This document shows positions 27,299-38,405 of a DNA stretch of 64,000 bases, piece by piece (within the stretch, counting starts at the first letter, position 1; every line of letters begins with the position of its first letter). The notes beneath the pieces are model-generated. The model saw nothing but the letters and a program-made list of their open reading frames with translations. It did not search any database and was not told the origin of the DNA. The position numbers and the translations under genes were made by a program. The stretch is from Pseudolabrys taiwanensis (lineage in GTDB: Bacteria; Pseudomonadota; Alphaproteobacteria; Rhizobiales; Xanthobacteraceae): the NCBI RefSeq assembly GCF_003367395.1, contig NZ_CP031417.1, positions 2,604,001 through 2,668,000 of the forward strand, read 5' to 3'.

Positions 27299-27604
27299 AT
27301 GACCCGAACGAGCAAAACCCTAACAGCTCTCGCGGCCACCGCGGCTCTCGTTGTCGCGGCTGTGGCCACCACCCCGCAACCGGCTGAAGCGCGCGGCGGT
27401 GCCGTGGCGGCCGGCATCATCGGCGGCATCGCCGCCGGCGCGCTGATCGGTTCCGCCGCCGCCGGCCCGCACTACTACGGCCCAGGCCCCGGCTATTACT
27501 ATGGCCCGGCGCCGGTCTATTACGGCCCGCCCTGCTACTGGACCCGTGAACGGTTCTGGGACGGCTGGGGTTGGCGCGTGCGTCGCGTGCGCGTGTGCGG
27601 CTAA
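27299..27604 (+). CDS. Small exported Gly/Tyr/Pro-rich protein, twin 1
   Basis: A 101-residue protein. A Sec signal peptide (ending around PAEARGG) is followed by a glycine-zipper-like hydrophobic segment (AAGIIGGIAAGALIGSAAAG), a Tyr/Gly/Pro-rich spacer and a C-terminal module CYWTRERFWDGWGWRVRRV ending in VC. The last module is shared with the gene at 27833. Such small proteins in rhizobia probably sit in the periplasm or outer membrane; no function is known. The terminator at 27646 follows, so it is transcribed alone. Confidence 0.85.
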   Translation: MTRTSKTLTALAATAALVVAAVATTPQPAEARGGAVAAGIIGGIAAGALIGSAAAGPHYYGPGPGYYYGPAPVYYGPPCYWTRERFWDGWGWRVRRVRVCG

Positions 27605-27645
27605 CGCCGATATGAGGCGTGGCTAACGCCTCGGTGAATCTAAAT

Positions 27646-27690
27646 AAGAAAAAGTCCGGGCTCCTGATGGAACTCGGACTTTTTCTTGCG
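27646..27690 (+). terminator. Intrinsic terminator with long A/T-rich stem base
   Basis: A 13-bp perfect inverted repeat, aagaaaaagtccg (27646-27658) and cggactttttctt (27675-27687), with a 16-nt loop, lies 42 bp after twin 1. The A/T-rich base makes it active in both directions. Confidence 0.9.
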
Positions 27691-27832
27691 AAGGGTGGGG
27701 TAGCATTTGCTGCACCCAATTTCCGACATCTTTGCGCGGCCTGTTATCGGCCGATGGTTCATCGGCTCTTAACAAACGCGTAAGGGCTCGGGTGCATCAT
27801 CGCATCACGTCTCTCGGCCGTAGGAACGAGCA

Positions 27833-28150
27833 ATGAAACACACGATCTTCGCAGTCGCCGCGGCCGGTCTGGTTGCCGCCGCGCTGCCGTCCACCGCGCA
27901 AGCGCGCTGTGACGGTTGCGGCGTTGCCGCCGGCGTTGTCGGCGGTCTCGCCGCCGGCGCCATCATCGGCGGCGCCATCGCCAACAGCCAGCCGCGCTAT
28001 TACGAACCGGCGCCGGTCTACGTCGCGCCGCCGCCGCCCCCGCCGCCGCGCCGCGTCTATGTGGAAGAAGGCCCCGTCTGCCACGTCGAGCGTCAGCGCT
28101 TCTGGGACGGTTATGGCTGGCGCTCGCGCCGCGTCGAAGTCTGCGACTGA
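27833..28150 (+). CDS. Small exported Gly/Pro-rich protein, twin 2
   Basis: A 105-residue paralogue of the gene at 27299. It has a signal peptide ending near STAQA, a CDGCG pair, a glycine-zipper segment (AAGVVGGLAAGAIIGGAIAN), a polyproline spacer (seven or more Pro) and the C-terminal module CHVERQRFWDGYGWRSRRV ending VC. The two shared cysteines may form a disulfide closing the module. It has its own upstream spacer and terminator (28173), so the twins are separate transcription units. Confidence 0.85.
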   Translation: MKHTIFAVAAAGLVAAALPSTAQARCDGCGVAAGVVGGLAAGAIIGGAIANSQPRYYEPAPVYVAPPPPPPPRRVYVEEGPVCHVERQRFWDGYGWRSRRVEVCD

Positions 28151-28172
28151 GCGAACGCACGCCGAATAAGCC

Positions 28173-28207
28173 AACGCCCGGCCCCACCGCCGGGCGTTTT
28201 GCTTTTG
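28173..28207 (+). terminator. Intrinsic terminator after twin 2
   Basis: A perfect 10-bp stem aacgcccggc (28173-28182) / gccgggcgtt (28189-28198) with a 6-nt loop, then tttgctttt. It separates twin 2 from the convergent transglycosylase gene. Confidence 0.92.
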
Positions 28208-28216
28208 CGCGCGCGG

Positions 28217-29467
28217 TCAGCGGCGCATATGCGCCAGCACGTCGGCGGTCGGCCAGCAGTCGACCTTCAGGCCGTTGCGCTTCTGATAAGCGCCGAGCGC
28301 GGCGCGGGTGAGCATTCCCGCCTTGCCGTCGATCTTGTCCTTGTACAGGCCGAGCGCGGTCAGCCGCTGCTGCATCGTCTCGACGTCGCTCGTGCGCATC
28401 TGCTCGGCCTTGCTCCACGGCGTCATGAACGCGCCGCCGCCGGCGATGCGATCGCTCAAGTGGCCGACGAACAGCACGTAGAGATCCGAGTAGTTGTACT
28501 CCTTGAGCACGAAGTAGTTCTTCGGCGTCAGGAACGACGGACCGTAACTGCCTTCCGGCTGCAGCAGCGAAGCCGGCATCGCCAGCGCTTCGGCCGTCAG
28601 CTTGCGCGGCGGCAGCAGCAGATAACCGCGCTTCACCCATTCGCCGATCGGCATCGTCGTCTCCGGCGTGCCCATCGTGCAGTCGCCATTGGCCGGCGCT
28701 TTCACCTCATAGGCCCAGCGCTCGCCGCGCTGCCAGCCTTTGCCGGCGAGCTGCTTCGCGGCGGAAGCGAGCGCGTCCGGCACCGAGCGCCAGATGTCGG
28801 CGCGGCCGTCGCCGTCGAAGTCGACCGCGTATTTGTAGTATTCGGACGGCAGGAACTGCGTCAGTCCCATCGCGCCGCCCCAGGACGAACGCAAATCGGC
28901 GCGCGGCGTGCCGTCCTGCAGCATCTTCAAGGCATGCAGGAATTCGTTGCGGAAGAAGTCCTTGCGCTTGCCGATGTAGGCCTGCGTGGCCAGCACGCGG
29001 ATGGCGTCGTGCGGCAGCTTGTAGCCGCCGTAATCGGTCTCGCGCGCCCAGATCGCCAGCACGACATTGCCCGGCACGCCGATCTCGCGCTCGATGCGCG
29101 CGAGCGTGTCGCGGTACTGCGCCGACAGTTGCTTGCCGCGTGCCGCCAGCCGATCGAACGTCGCCTCGCGCAGATATTGCGACGGCGTCTGCACGAATTC
29201 CGGCTGCTGCGGCACCTTCTCGGGCTTGCCGGGAATGGCGAGATCGGGCAGCGTCAAATCCGGCGCGAGCCCGGCGACGGCTTTGTCGAACGTCGCGCGC
29301 GACACGCCCATCGCCCGCGCCTGCGGCCACACCCCTTGCAGCCATTGCTCGAAAGCCGCGTCCGCCGCACGCGCCTGCTGTGCGCCGGCCACCGCCCCCA
29401 CGGAGACCAGCACGATGAGCGACAACAGACGGACGAACATGAGCGGGGCCGAACGTTCGAGGAACAT
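28217..29467 (-). CDS. Lytic murein transglycosylase (MltB/SLT_2 family) with peptidoglycan-binding domain
   Basis: A 416-residue periplasmic enzyme that cleaves glycan strands to 1,6-anhydro ends. A signal peptide (core about 11-33) precedes the SLT_2 catalytic domain (about 37-335). The catalytic Glu is at E143 in WARETDYGGY, and the family block WGGAMGLTQFLPSEYYKYAV follows. A C-terminal PG_binding_1 repeat (about 345-412) contains LTALGLYKDKIDGKAG. An ATG nine codons in (29440) would also keep the signal; neither start has a strong SD. Confidence 0.94.
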   Translation of the reverse strand: MFLERSAPLMFVRLLSLIVLVSVGAVAGAQQARAADAAFEQWLQGVWPQARAMGVSRATFDKAVAGLAPDLTLPDLAIPGKPEKVPQQPEFVQTPSQYLREATFDRLAARGKQLSAQYRDTLARIEREIGVPGNVVLAIWARETDYGGYKLPHDAIRVLATQAYIGKRKDFFRNEFLHALKMLQDGTPRADLRSSWGGAMGLTQFLPSEYYKYAVDFDGDGRADIWRSVPDALASAAKQLAGKGWQRGERWAYEVKAPANGDCTMGTPETTMPIGEWVKRGYLLLPPRKLTAEALAMPASLLQPEGSYGPSFLTPKNYFVLKEYNYSDLYVLFVGHLSDRIAGGGAFMTPWSKAEQMRTSDVETMQQRLTALGLYKDKIDGKAGMLTRAALGAYQKRNGLKVDCWPTADVLAHMRR

Positions 29468-29669
29468 ACGCGAATCAGAGAACAGAGAGTGTCCGGCAAA
29501 TTAAAGGTAAACGCGACCGGCATATTATCCTGGCGCGCGAGGCGAAGGCGCGATACACGCACCGGCAGGCATCGCATGAACCGGTCGGTATCATTCTTGT
29601 TCCTTGAAGGCTGATCGGAAACCGATCTACCACCACCGCATCGCCGCTTACTTCAAGAACAGGTCTGAA

Positions 29670-30236
29670 ATGGCAATCAAACTCAACATTATCGTCTGCA
29701 GCACGCGCCCGGGCCGCGTCGGCCTGCCGGTCGCGCGCTGGTTCGAATCCGCGGTCAAGAAAGACAGCCGCTTCGAGCCGACCTTCGTCGACCTCGCCGA
29801 GATCAAACTGCCGCTCTTCGACGAGCCGCAGCACCCCTCGTTGCAGCAATACGCGCACGAGCACACCAAGGCTTGGTCGAAGATCATCGGTGCGGCCGAC
29901 GCCTATGCGTTCGTCCTGCCGGAATACGACTATTTCCCGCCGCCGCCCGTGGTCAACGCCCTGAGCTATCTGGTCAAGGAATGGGCCTACAAGGCGGTCG
30001 GCATCGTCAGCTACGGCGGCGTGTCCGGCGGCCTGCGCTCGGCGCAGGCGCTGAAGCTGATGCTCACGGCGCTGCGGATGATGCCGCTTCCCGAAGGCGT
30101 GCCGATCCCCTTCGCCGGCAAGCAGGTCGAAGACGGCACTTTCGTCTCCAACGAGCTCATCGACACCAGCGTCACCACGATGCTGAACGAGCTCGCCAAG
30201 TGGGACGGCGCGCTCTCGTCGCTGCGTCAGAAGTAA
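29670..30236 (+). CDS. NADPH-dependent FMN reductase family protein
   Basis: A 188-residue flavodoxin-like enzyme. The phosphate-binding loop (CSTRPGRVGLP, about 10-20) and the flavin motif (PEYDYFPPPPVVNALSYL, about 84-101) are clear, and YGGVSGGLRSAQAL matches the conserved third loop. It may reduce free FMN, quinones or chromate. The upstream frame is open for 22 codons, but this ATG gives the family N-terminus. It is a single gene. Confidence 0.92.
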   Translation: MAIKLNIIVCSTRPGRVGLPVARWFESAVKKDSRFEPTFVDLAEIKLPLFDEPQHPSLQQYAHEHTKAWSKIIGAADAYAFVLPEYDYFPPPPVVNALSYLVKEWAYKAVGIVSYGGVSGGLRSAQALKLMLTALRMMPLPEGVPIPFAGKQVEDGTFVSNELIDTSVTTMLNELAKWDGALSSLRQK

Positions 30237-30261
30237 AAGCTTCGCTGCGCATGCAGACATC

Positions 30262-30350
30262 CCGCTCGTCCCCGCGAAAGCGGGGACCCAGCGCAAAAAT
30301 GCAACTCTTGCATTTATCGCTGGATTCCCGCTTACGCGGGAATGAGCGGA
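30262..30350. repeat. Intergenic inverted repeat, 'tccccgcgaaagcgggga' family, copy 2
   Basis: Same two-hairpin design as 11303-11390: cgtccccgcgaaagcgggga and attcccgcttacgcgggaat, ending aatgagcgga. Confidence 0.8.
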
Positions 30351-30391
30351 GTATGTTTCAGTGTCCGCCTGTCAATTCGAGCCGCGATGCG

Positions 30392-30967
30392 TTAGTGGTC
30401 CGGCCGCGCGTAAGCGCCCTGGCTCAGCTTCTCGACATAGGCGATACCGATCGCCGACAGGATGAACAGGCCGTGGATGATGGTCTGCCACATCACGCCG
30501 GTCTCGGTGTAAGGCAGATCCGGCTTGCCGAGCTGGCCAGCGTAGATGAACGTACGCAAGAGATGGATCGAGGAGATGCCGATGATCGCCATCGCCAGCT
30601 TGATCTTGAGCACGCTGGCGTTGACGTGGCTCAGCCATTCCGGCTGATCGGGATGCCGCTCGAGTTGCAGCCGCGATACGAAGGTCTCGTAACCGCCGAC
30701 GATGACCATGATCAGCAGGTTGGAAATCATCACCACGTCGATGAGCCCGAGCACCACCAGCATGATCTCCTGCTCGGTGAGCTTCATGGCGCCTTCGACC
30801 AGGTGCCAAAGCTCCTTCACGAACAGAACGACATAGACGGCTTGCGCGACGATCAATCCGAGATAGAGCGGCAGTTGCAGCCAGCGTGACGAGAAGATGA
30901 TCTGCGGCAGCGGCCGCAGGCCGGGATAACTCGGCGGCACGCGCGGCTCGTCGGCGGACATGGACAT
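30392..30967 (-). CDS. YqhA family (UPF0114) inner-membrane protein
   Basis: A 191-residue protein with four predicted membrane helices. It follows the UPF0114 pattern: [20 protein letters not shown] at the start, then [31 protein letters not shown], and [24 protein letters not shown] lies 7 bases before ATG 30967. Function is unknown. It stands alone between a repeat and the amidase gene. Confidence 0.9.
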   Translation of the reverse strand: MSMSADEPRVPPSYPGLRPLPQIIFSSRWLQLPLYLGLIVAQAVYVVLFVKELWHLVEGAMKLTEQEIMLVVLGLIDVVMISNLLIMVIVGGYETFVSRLQLERHPDQPEWLSHVNASVLKIKLAMAIIGISSIHLLRTFIYAGQLGKPDLPYTETGVMWQTIIHGLFILSAIGIAYVEKLSQGAYARPDH

Positions 30968-31168
30968 CGGAAAACCTCTGGTGGGCGCGGCGGCGGAGCA
31001 CCGGCGCGCGGCCACGGCGATTTATAGGCGATTCGAGGCGGGGCAAGGATGGCGGCGGGGGATGCGGCGAGACGTCACGCGCGCAGGCCGGACCGCCGCC
31101 ATTTTCACAACCCAAGAGGCATCCCGTCATGAACGCTTCGCACAAGCGGGCGCGGTCGCCGCCGTCGA

Positions 31169-33484
31169 TCAGAGCGGTGGAAAAGCCGGTGGCGGCACCC
31201 GCCGCTTCGAAGCCGCCTCATAGGCGGACGCGACGCGCAACAGCACGTCCTCCTTGCCCGGCTCCGCGCGGAACACGAGCGAGAACGGCAGCCCTGGCTC
31301 GGGCAGAGTCGTCGGCCTGTCCGACGGCACGTGGAGATAACGCTTGCCGTCCTCGCTGAGCTTGTAGACAGGATCGTAGACGGTCGTGACAAAGCCGGCG
31401 GGGATCAACACCTCGGTGAGGCCGGCATTCGGCCCGCTCAAAGATTCCCAGGTGAGGTTATTGGAGAAGCCCTGCCCGGCGCCACCGATCTTGCCCGGCG
31501 GAAACGGCGTATGCAGGCGCACCAGCGCATCGAGCTTGTTTTCGTAGATCACCATCATGTCGGCGCGGCGCAGCAGCTCGCGCAGCATCAGCCGGTCAGC
31601 CGTCGCCTGCCGATGGCCCAGCGGGCTGCGCAGGTCGGCGACATCATCCCAGTCGAGGAAGCTTACGCGCTGGTCGTCGCCCCAGAATTTCGACCGTGCA
31701 TTGAGCGCGCTGAAGTCGGCCAGCGTCTCTGTGAAGCCTTTGGCCTTCCAGTCGTCGGCGCGGCGCGACAGATACTGATTGATGTGAAAGCGGAAGGCGG
31801 TTTGCGCGGCCTGCTGCTGGACGGTGGCGAGATCGAGGTTCGTCGGCGGCGCGATGCGACCTTCCGACATCGCCAGCATGTAATCCATCGGCCGCATCGT
31901 GCCCGAACCGAACACCTTGCCGGGCTCGAATTCCGTCGGTGCGATGGCTGCCGCGAATTCCTTGAACAAGGGCTCACCGTTGCCGTCGAGGCGATAGAGG
32001 ATGTCCGGCATGAATACCGGGATGAGCCGTGCCAGCGCGGTGCGATGATCGACCGTCATCGGCTCGCAGGCGGCGTCGGGAGTCCACAGCGGATCGGAAG
32101 ACTCTACCAAAGTCGCGCCGAGCCGCTCGCCGAGCATCTCCTTCATCTCTTTCGCCGCAGCGGCGGTGATCGGCTCGTCGGTCTTGTGGCCGGGCCGCAC
32201 GATCATCGACTCCCGCAGGATGCCGAGACGCATCCCCTTCAAAGCGCCGGACGCACCCGACGCGCGGGCGTGCGCAGCATAAGACTCGAGCACGGACGAG
32301 CGTGGCACGGTCGTGAACGGATCGCGCGCGTCGTAGAAGCCCTCGACAGTGTCTTTCAACGCATCGAGGATCTTGGCGCAGTCACCGATGGTGCGTGCGA
32401 GAATGCCAGAGCGGTCGACATGGATGTCGGCGCCAATGGCCCCGCCATCGAAGCCGAGCAGCGCTTTGTGCGGCAGGATCAGCGCGACCGCATTGTGATT
32501 GGCGGGTCCGCGGCAGGAGGCCCGCGTCTCCTCGCCCAGGCTCGCCATCACCATGTTGGTCGACACCGAGACGCCGGAGCCCGAGCTCGAGCCGAGTGAG
32601 GCGGCGCGCGTGGTGTCGTAAGGGTTCGATGGATTGCCGCCCCAGGTGCTGCGCTGATAGCCGAGCGTCGTCGGCAGAACTTTATCGGGCTTGCGCCGCG
32701 CCAGCGGATCGTCCGGGCGGCCGTTATATTCCGTGTTCACCGCCTTGGCGAAGATGATGGCGCCCTTCTCGCGCAACTGATGCACGAGCGCGTGGTCGCG
32801 GGCGGGAAAGTCGATGTCATAGGCCGCATCGCCACCGCCGGTCGAACGCATGTCCTTGGTGTCGAACGGGTCCTTGAACGAGAACACGACACCGTACATC
32901 GGCATCTTCTCGAGGTCTGGATTGCGGCCATAGAGCGCATCGAGTTCGGCTGCGCGCTCGAGCGCGTCCGGCTGATGGCGAAAGAATTCGCAGACCGGCG
33001 GTGCGCCCTTCGGCAGCGGGCCCTTGGCAGGATGCAGATCGTAATCGCCACGGCAGGTGACCGACCGCTCGCCGCGGATATTGAGCGTCGCCAGCGCGTT
33101 GACCTGGCCGGCATTCGCCTTGCCGACGGTCATGCCAAACTGCTGCTGCACGGACGGATCGGACGCGGTCGGCTCCATGCGGCCGAATTCGATCGGCGGG
33201 CCGACGTACCGGTCGAGGTCGGGAAGAACGTCGTCGGCCTTGACGGTCTCGGTCGGGAAAGCGAGCGGCGCGCCGCCACGCATCGCGCCCGGCGCGGGCG
33301 GCACCGGCGCGCCATTCTCGGTCACCAGCAGATTCGATGTGCCGTTGTAGGCGCGCACGCGTGCAAGATAGCGCTCGACAAGGCTGAGCACGGTGATCTC
33401 GCCGGCGCGGATCGCGGCATGCAGCGCGTCGATCGTCGCTTCTTCGAGAACGAAAGGCTTGGCGGGCGTAACGGGCTTGTTCAT
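31169..33484 (-). CDS. Amidase-signature family protein, unusually long
   Basis: A 771-residue Ser-Ser-Lys amidase; most members have 450-550 residues. The Lys is in FSFKDPFDT (K204) and the Ser-rich loop is LGSSSGSG (about 297-304). The segment corresponding to TGGSIRxPA reads TRASCRGPA (S323). About 125 extra residues (roughly 50-190) separate the N-terminal helix from the catalytic Lys, which usually lies near residue 80. No signal peptide is seen. The substrate is unknown. It is followed by the convergent spacer towards yqhA. Confidence 0.85.
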   Translation of the reverse strand: MNKPVTPAKPFVLEEATIDALHAAIRAGEITVLSLVERYLARVRAYNGTSNLLVTENGAPVPPAPGAMRGGAPLAFPTETVKADDVLPDLDRYVGPPIEFGRMEPTASDPSVQQQFGMTVGKANAGQVNALATLNIRGERSVTCRGDYDLHPAKGPLPKGAPPVCEFFRHQPDALERAAELDALYGRNPDLEKMPMYGVVFSFKDPFDTKDMRSTGGGDAAYDIDFPARDHALVHQLREKGAIIFAKAVNTEYNGRPDDPLARRKPDKVLPTTLGYQRSTWGGNPSNPYDTTRAASLGSSSGSGVSVSTNMVMASLGEETRASCRGPANHNAVALILPHKALLGFDGGAIGADIHVDRSGILARTIGDCAKILDALKDTVEGFYDARDPFTTVPRSSVLESYAAHARASGASGALKGMRLGILRESMIVRPGHKTDEPITAAAAKEMKEMLGERLGATLVESSDPLWTPDAACEPMTVDHRTALARLIPVFMPDILYRLDGNGEPLFKEFAAAIAPTEFEPGKVFGSGTMRPMDYMLAMSEGRIAPPTNLDLATVQQQAAQTAFRFHINQYLSRRADDWKAKGFTETLADFSALNARSKFWGDDQRVSFLDWDDVADLRSPLGHRQATADRLMLRELLRRADMMVIYENKLDALVRLHTPFPPGKIGGAGQGFSNNLTWESLSGPNAGLTEVLIPAGFVTTVYDPVYKLSEDGKRYLHVPSDRPTTLPEPGLPFSLVFRAEPGKEDVLLRVASAYEAASKRRVPPPAFPPL

Positions 33485-33585
33485 CGCGACAGAGTCCAGC
33501 GCTGGCGGGGAGCGCCTCAAATCTATCCCGGGGGACGCGTGCTGTCGCGGATATTGGCGACAGACATCGCCCCGCGTCCCATTTT

Positions 33586-33671
33586 GGTCATCACCGGGCT
33601 TGTCCCGGTGATCCCGCCTTGAAAAGGCATTGCGCGCTAAACGAAATGGCCGGGACAAGCCCGGCCATCAC
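33586..33671. repeat. Intergenic inverted repeat, 'ccgggcttgtcccgg' type
   Basis: Two hairpins, tcaccgggcttgtcccggtga and atggccgggacaagcccggccat, lie between the amidase start and the end of ettA. They belong to the same broad family as the element at 7353. Confidence 0.75.
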
Positions 33672-33683
33672 AAGGAAAAGGCT

Positions 33684-35339
<1,656 letters not shown>

Positions 35340-35655
35340 TGTCCTTTGGACCCCTGAAACCCTTGTTTTTCCGGCTTGAATCGGGCCATGCGCGTCGGGC
35401 GCGCGGCCGGATGCCTTGTCGGGAAATGCGACGGCTGATGTAGCCAGCGGAACTCAAAAGGGCAAGCGCCGCGCCGGTTCCCTATCAAGTTCTTGGAAAG
35501 CTTGATTCCAAATTTAGCCGCCCGAAACCGGCTCCGGATATCCCGTCTTCAGTGCTCCCGACGCATGATCTCTGTCGTGAACCTCGCCGCCGCTCGAGGC
35601 GACGAAACAACAGACGGGCCGACCGGCCCGCCGCGGTCGGTAAAGGGATCGTGTC

Positions 35656-35850
35656 ATGAGCAGAGCCATGTCAGCCGTCGCCGGTTCCGGCACCGCCTGG
35701 CTGTCACATCCGTTGGCCATGGTCGCGCGCTTCTGCGCCGCCTTCTGGCAGGAAGTCACGCGGGACGCGGTGCGCCCCTATCGGCCCGAGCGGCATTATA
35801 TGCGCGGACCGGGACCGGCCTGGCAGGCCAAGCACGGCCGGATGCCGTAA
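35656..35850 (+). CDS. Small basic protein of unknown function
   Basis: A 64-residue protein. AAAGGG lies before the ATG, though the spacing is about 8-9. It is rich in Arg, Ala and Trp: FCAAFWQEVTRDAVRPYRPE, then RHYMRGPGPAWQAKHGRMP. The N-terminal half could form an amphipathic or membrane-touching helix. I do not recognise a family. The 35340-35655 spacer upstream holds no other gene; its only visible structure is a GC-rich inverted repeat near 35608-35640. Confidence 0.5.
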   Translation: MSRAMSAVAGSGTAWLSHPLAMVARFCAAFWQEVTRDAVRPYRPERHYMRGPGPAWQAKHGRMP

Positions 35851-35969
35851 CGGTCCGATCCGGGTCGGGGCCGCGCGAAACCGTCCGCGCCCCCGAATGA
35901 CAAGGCAAGAATACCGCCCTATTGTGCCGCCGCCCGCATGGTCCGGGCCGTGAACGACAGGGCGAAAGC

Positions 35970-36926
35970 ATGATCAAGGCAGCGATCCTCGACGACTATC
36001 AGAATGTGGCCCTGCGCTACGCCGACTGGTCACCGGTCGCCAAAGACGTCGAGATCACCGTCTTCAACAAACCCTTCGCCAGCCAGGCCGACACCATCAA
36101 GGCGCTGCAAGGCTTCGCCATCGTCGCCGGTATGCGCGAGCGCACGGCGTTCCCGCGCGCGGTGCTCGAAGCCCTGCCCGACCTGAAGCTGCTGATCACC
36201 ACCGGCGCCAAGAACAACTCCTTCGACGTCAAGGCGGCGGCCGAGCGCGGCATCACCGTCTGCGGCACCGGCGCGGTCGGCAATCCCACCACCGGCGTGG
36301 TCTTCGGCCTGATGCTCGAACTCACGCGCCGGATCGGCTTCGAGAACGCGCGGATGAAAGCGGGCGAGCCGTGGCAGGTCACCATCGGCAAGGATCTCGA
36401 AGGGCAGACGCTCGGCATCGTCGGCATCGGCAAACTCGGCCAGCGCGTCGCCGCGGTCGCCAAGGCCTTCGGTATGAACGTGATCGCCTGGAGCCAGAAC
36501 CTCACGCCCGAGAAAGCGGCGGAACTCGGCGTCGGTTACGCGACAAAAGAAGAACTGTTCGCGACCGCCGATTTCATCACCATCCATTACCAGCTCAGCG
36601 AGCGCTCGCGGGGGCTCATCACCGCCGCGGATATCGGCCGTATGAAGAATACCGCCTATCTCATTAACACCGCGCGCGCGCCGATCGTCGATCAGGCGGC
36701 ATTGCTCGAGGCGTTGCAGAACAAGAAGATCGCCGGTGCCGGGCTCGATGTGTTCGAGATCGAGCCGTTGCCGATAGACCATCCCTATCGCAAGCTCGAC
36801 AACGTCGTGCTCACGCCGCATCTCGGCTACGTCAGCGAGCAGAATTACCGGAAGTACTATCCGGATATTGTTGAAGACATTCGCGCGTGGCTTGACGGCA
36901 AGCCCGTGCGTGTGATCACGCCGTAG
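35970..36926 (+). CDS. D-2-hydroxyacid dehydrogenase family protein
   Basis: A 318-residue NAD(P)-dependent enzyme. The nucleotide-binding Rossmann motif is GIVGIGKLGQRVAAVAKAFG. The catalytic triad is visible as Arg in LINTARAPIVDQ, Glu in DVFEIEPLP and His in LTPHLGY. Members reduce 2-keto acids or act as phosphoglycerate dehydrogenase-like enzymes; with no serine pathway genes nearby the substrate stays open. The true start (35970) follows GGCGAAAG. Confidence 0.93.
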   Translation: MIKAAILDDYQNVALRYADWSPVAKDVEITVFNKPFASQADTIKALQGFAIVAGMRERTAFPRAVLEALPDLKLLITTGAKNNSFDVKAAAERGITVCGTGAVGNPTTGVVFGLMLELTRRIGFENARMKAGEPWQVTIGKDLEGQTLGIVGIGKLGQRVAAVAKAFGMNVIAWSQNLTPEKAAELGVGYATKEELFATADFITIHYQLSERSRGLITAADIGRMKNTAYLINTARAPIVDQAALLEALQNKKIAGAGLDVFEIEPLPIDHPYRKLDNVVLTPHLGYVSEQNYRKYYPDIVEDIRAWLDGKPVRVITP

Positions 36927-37132
36927 CGGTCACATGTTGCCGCGGGCGTAAAGCAAGATTCAAAAAATGCCGGCGCAATATCGCGTAATCGGCGCCATCG
37001 TTCGCTGCAAATTTATCGGTATTGTCGAGATTAGTCATAAGCGCACAATTGCGTGCGCAAGTTCTCCTGCGACCTAGTCGTGGCGCAATGCAAAGGCAGA
37101 GTAGCTCCGTTGTCTAAGATGGAGTCTCTTGC

Positions 37133-38347
37133 ATGCACGGAAACAGCCACGGCGAAATACCTTCGGTGATCGCGACATTCGGCCGCCGGAGAGTTGCGCC
37201 GCGCGCCTGCATTGCCGACAGCAAGCCGCATATCCGGCGCTTCTTGAAGGAAGCGCTGGAAGACATCGGCTTCATCGCCGGCGAGTACGAACAGAAGAGC
37301 GATCTCGCGGCGGCGTTGATCGACACGCTGCCCGATCTGTTCGTGCTCGGCCTGTCGTCGGGCGGCATTGCGGCGAGCAACATGCTGGAACAACTCGCGG
37401 CGCGCCGCTTCGACGGCAAGGTGCTCGTGTTCGGCCAACTCGCGGCGCCGATGGTGCCGGCCGTGCATGCGCTCGGCCGGGAACTCGGCCTGTCGATGTT
37501 GCCGTTGCTGCCGACGCCGTTCAGCGACAATGACCTGCGCGCGCGCGTCGGCGCGCTGATCCCGAGCGAGGCGCCGCCCAATCCGCCGGTGCATGTGACC
37601 GAGGCGCTGCACGCCGACTGGCTCGAGCTCTGGTATCAGCCGCGCATCGAGGTCCACTCGCTATCGCTGTCCGGCGCGGAGGCGCTGGTACGCATGCGTC
37701 ATCCTACCTGGGGCATCGTGCCGCCCGCCTGTTTCATTCCGGACGCCGACGATCCGCATTTCGCCGCGCTGTCCGAATTCGTGCTGCGGCAGGCCGCCAA
37801 GGACTGGCAGTATTTCACAGGCGAGTACGGCCCGATCACGCCGTCGGTCAACTTGCCGCTCGACTTCTTCCGCGACGCCGACGCCGTCGATGCGCTGGCT
37901 CACTACATGCCGCATCATCCCGGTTTCGACGGCATGATGGTCGAGATCGCCAGCCAGGAGATCGTGCAGAACCTGCCCTTCGCCGCCGAGGTCGCGCGCG
38001 CGCTCAGACTGCGCAATGTCGGCGTGGCGATCGACAATCTCGGCGCCGAATGGCCGATGCTGCGCACGCTGGATGATTTCCCCTTCGTCGAGATCAAGGT
38101 CGACCGCGCCTTCATCACCGGCGCGGGCGAAGACCGTCTCAAACAGACGACATGCCGACGCATCCTCGACTTCGCCGATGGCGTCGGCGCGCGCACCTTG
38201 GCGGAAGGCGTCGAGACGCGTGCCGACTTCCTGCTGGCGCGCGAACTGGGCTTCGACCTTGTACAGGGCTTCTTCTTCGGCAAGCCGATGGAACGGCACA
38301 AATTCGCCCGACGCGTGCTCGGCAAGCCGGTGACGTTGGGGGAGTGA
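37133..38347 (+). CDS. REC-like / EAL domain protein with degenerate metal site
   Basis: A 404-residue cytoplasmic protein. The N-terminal part (about 22-143) resembles a response-regulator receiver. The C-terminal EAL domain (about 155-395) normally hydrolyses c-di-GMP. EAL (183-185), N240, E271, K322 and E358 are kept, but the paired aspartates of DDFG read D301-N302. The loop ELTE is also altered (VEIASQ). The protein may therefore bind c-di-GMP with low or no hydrolysis. It is a single gene behind a 206-bp spacer. Confidence 0.85.
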   Translation: MHGNSHGEIPSVIATFGRRRVAPRACIADSKPHIRRFLKEALEDIGFIAGEYEQKSDLAAALIDTLPDLFVLGLSSGGIAASNMLEQLAARRFDGKVLVFGQLAAPMVPAVHALGRELGLSMLPLLPTPFSDNDLRARVGALIPSEAPPNPPVHVTEALHADWLELWYQPRIEVHSLSLSGAEALVRMRHPTWGIVPPACFIPDADDPHFAALSEFVLRQAAKDWQYFTGEYGPITPSVNLPLDFFRDADAVDALAHYMPHHPGFDGMMVEIASQEIVQNLPFAAEVARALRLRNVGVAIDNLGAEWPMLRTLDDFPFVEIKVDRAFITGAGEDRLKQTTCRRILDFADGVGARTLAEGVETRADFLLARELGFDLVQGFFFGKPMERHKFARRVLGKPVTLGE

Positions 38348-38405
38348 TAGGCCTGGGAGTGAGAGGTCTGAGAGTGAGAGGCAGAACATCGCTGCCTCTC
38401 CCCAC

